Source: Pseudomonadota bacterium
GTDB lineage: Bacteria; Pseudomonadota; Gammaproteobacteria; Xanthomonadales; Xanthomonadaceae
Direction of reading: 5' to 3'
Length of the DNA: 11,730 nt
Assembly (NCBI GenBank): GCA_023457475.1
Contig: JAEWLO010000091.1
Location: forward strand, 1 to 11,730
Shown: positions 11,408 through 11,730 of the stretch, one piece after another
How the letters are laid out: each line of letters starts with the position of its first letter
Position numbering within the stretch: the stretch's first letter is position 1
Position numbers and translations under genes: made by a program
The notes under the pieces: model-generated
What the model was told of the DNA's origin: nothing
Database searches by the model: none
The model's input: only the letters and a program-made list of their open reading frames with translations

Positions 11408-11730
11408 ATGGCGCAAGGCAAGAAGATCGGCGTGGTCGGTGCCACGTTCCTGGTGGCCGGCAACATGATGGGCTCAGGCGTGTTCCTGCTGCCTTCCAGC
11501 CTGGCCAAGATCGGCACCGCTTCCATCTGGGGCTGGCTGATCACCACCGCCGGCGCGCTGCTGCTGGCGTTCGTGTTCGCCAAGCTGGGCAAGCTGGCCC
11601 CCAAGGCGGGCGGGCCATACGCCTACGCCCGCGACTGGTTCGGGCCGTACAAGGGCTTCCAGACCAACACCATCTACTGGTTCGCCAACTGGATCGCCAA
11701 TGTCGCCATCCCCATCGCGTCGCTGGGCTA
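11408..11730 (+). CDS. adiC: AdiC-like APC-superfamily amino acid/amine antiporter, 3' end outside window
   Basis: The first 107 residues of an inner-membrane APC transporter. They align without gaps to E. coli AdiC (arginine/agmatine antiporter, sequence from memory) with an offset of three residues. The unwound TM1 motif GNMMGSGVFLLP keeps Asn19 and Ser23 (AdiC Asn22, Ser26). GGPYAYARDWFGPYKGFQTN matches the TM2-TM3 region. The TM3 contacts Tyr90, Ala93 and Asn98 (AdiC Tyr93, Ala96, Asn101) are kept, while AdiC Cys97 is Asn94. The substrate is therefore probably arginine, agmatine or a related basic amino acid or amine, but a shifted specificity is possible. The gene starts 21 bases after the porin with a good GAGGAG. 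The window ends in mid-gene; a decarboxylase or further transport gene may follow. Confidence 0.82.
   Translation, partial: MAQGKKIGVVGATFLVAGNMMGSGVFLLPSSLAKIGTASIWGWLITTAGALLLAFVFAKLGKLAPKAGGPYAYARDWFGPYKGFQTNTIYWFANWIANVAIPIASLG

Noticed and set aside
9932..11416. 494-codon minus-strand frame opposite the porin
   Set aside because: Antisense shadow; the plus frame has a signal peptide, a strong ribosome-binding site and beta-barrel pattern.

Overview
The window looks like ordinary chromosomal DNA from a high-GC gammaproteobacterium, most likely Stenotrophomonas or a close relative in the Xanthomonadaceae. This is inferred from GC-rich third positions, the tRNA types and the protein families present; no 16S or other diagnostic gene lies here. 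No transposase, integrase, phage gene, plasmid function or CRISPR array was seen.

Layout. (1) 1-2217: an Old Yellow Enzyme-type ene-reductase (minus strand, its last few residues cut off by the window edge) diverges from a LysR-type regulator. The 129-bp gap between them holds ATTGCG-type inverted repeats, one of which covers the lysR start codon. (2) 2292-2925: a bidirectional terminator, tRNA-Leu(CAA) on the minus strand and a stand-alone CheY-like receiver protein. (3) 2951-3907: a long SRAP-family (YedK/HMCES-like) protein whose start codon lies 15 bases from the T-tract of the terminator that ends the tRNA array. (4) 3923-4749: three tRNA-Ala(GGC)/tRNA-Glu(UUC) pairs on the minus strand, arranged as a four-tRNA operon and a two-tRNA operon. 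Each has a recognisable sigma-70 promoter and an almost identical terminator, which points to a roughly 240-bp tandem duplication. (5) 4910-7546: a MerR-family metal sensor and a Cu(I)-type P1B ATPase, translationally coupled by an ATGA overlap, behind a long-spacer promoter of the MerR type. (6) 7718-9721: a GlxA-like AraC regulator with a DJ-1/PfpI-like sensor domain, then a periplasmic DsbG-type disulfide isomerase/reductase. (7) 9956-11730: a DcaP-like outer-membrane porin followed 21 bp later by the start of an AdiC-like amino acid/polyamine antiporter, cut off by the window end.

How the parts work together. The ene-reductase and LysR gene look like a redox or xenobiotic-responsive pair. 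The MerR-ATPase operon is a copper efflux module whose sensor mixes features of copper and divalent-metal MerR proteins. DsbG protects periplasmic thiols. The porin and antiporter probably form an outer- plus inner-membrane uptake or exchange route for a basic amino acid or amine. The alternating Ala/Glu tRNA array serves translation and may feed transcription into the SRAP gene.

I found no previously undescribed multi-gene system. The points most worth a second look are the MerR protein with Met77 where CueR has Ser77, the conserved hairpins in the tRNA spacers, the SRAP gene with a large helical insert and no visible ribosome-binding site, and the substrate-site substitution in the AdiC-like protein.
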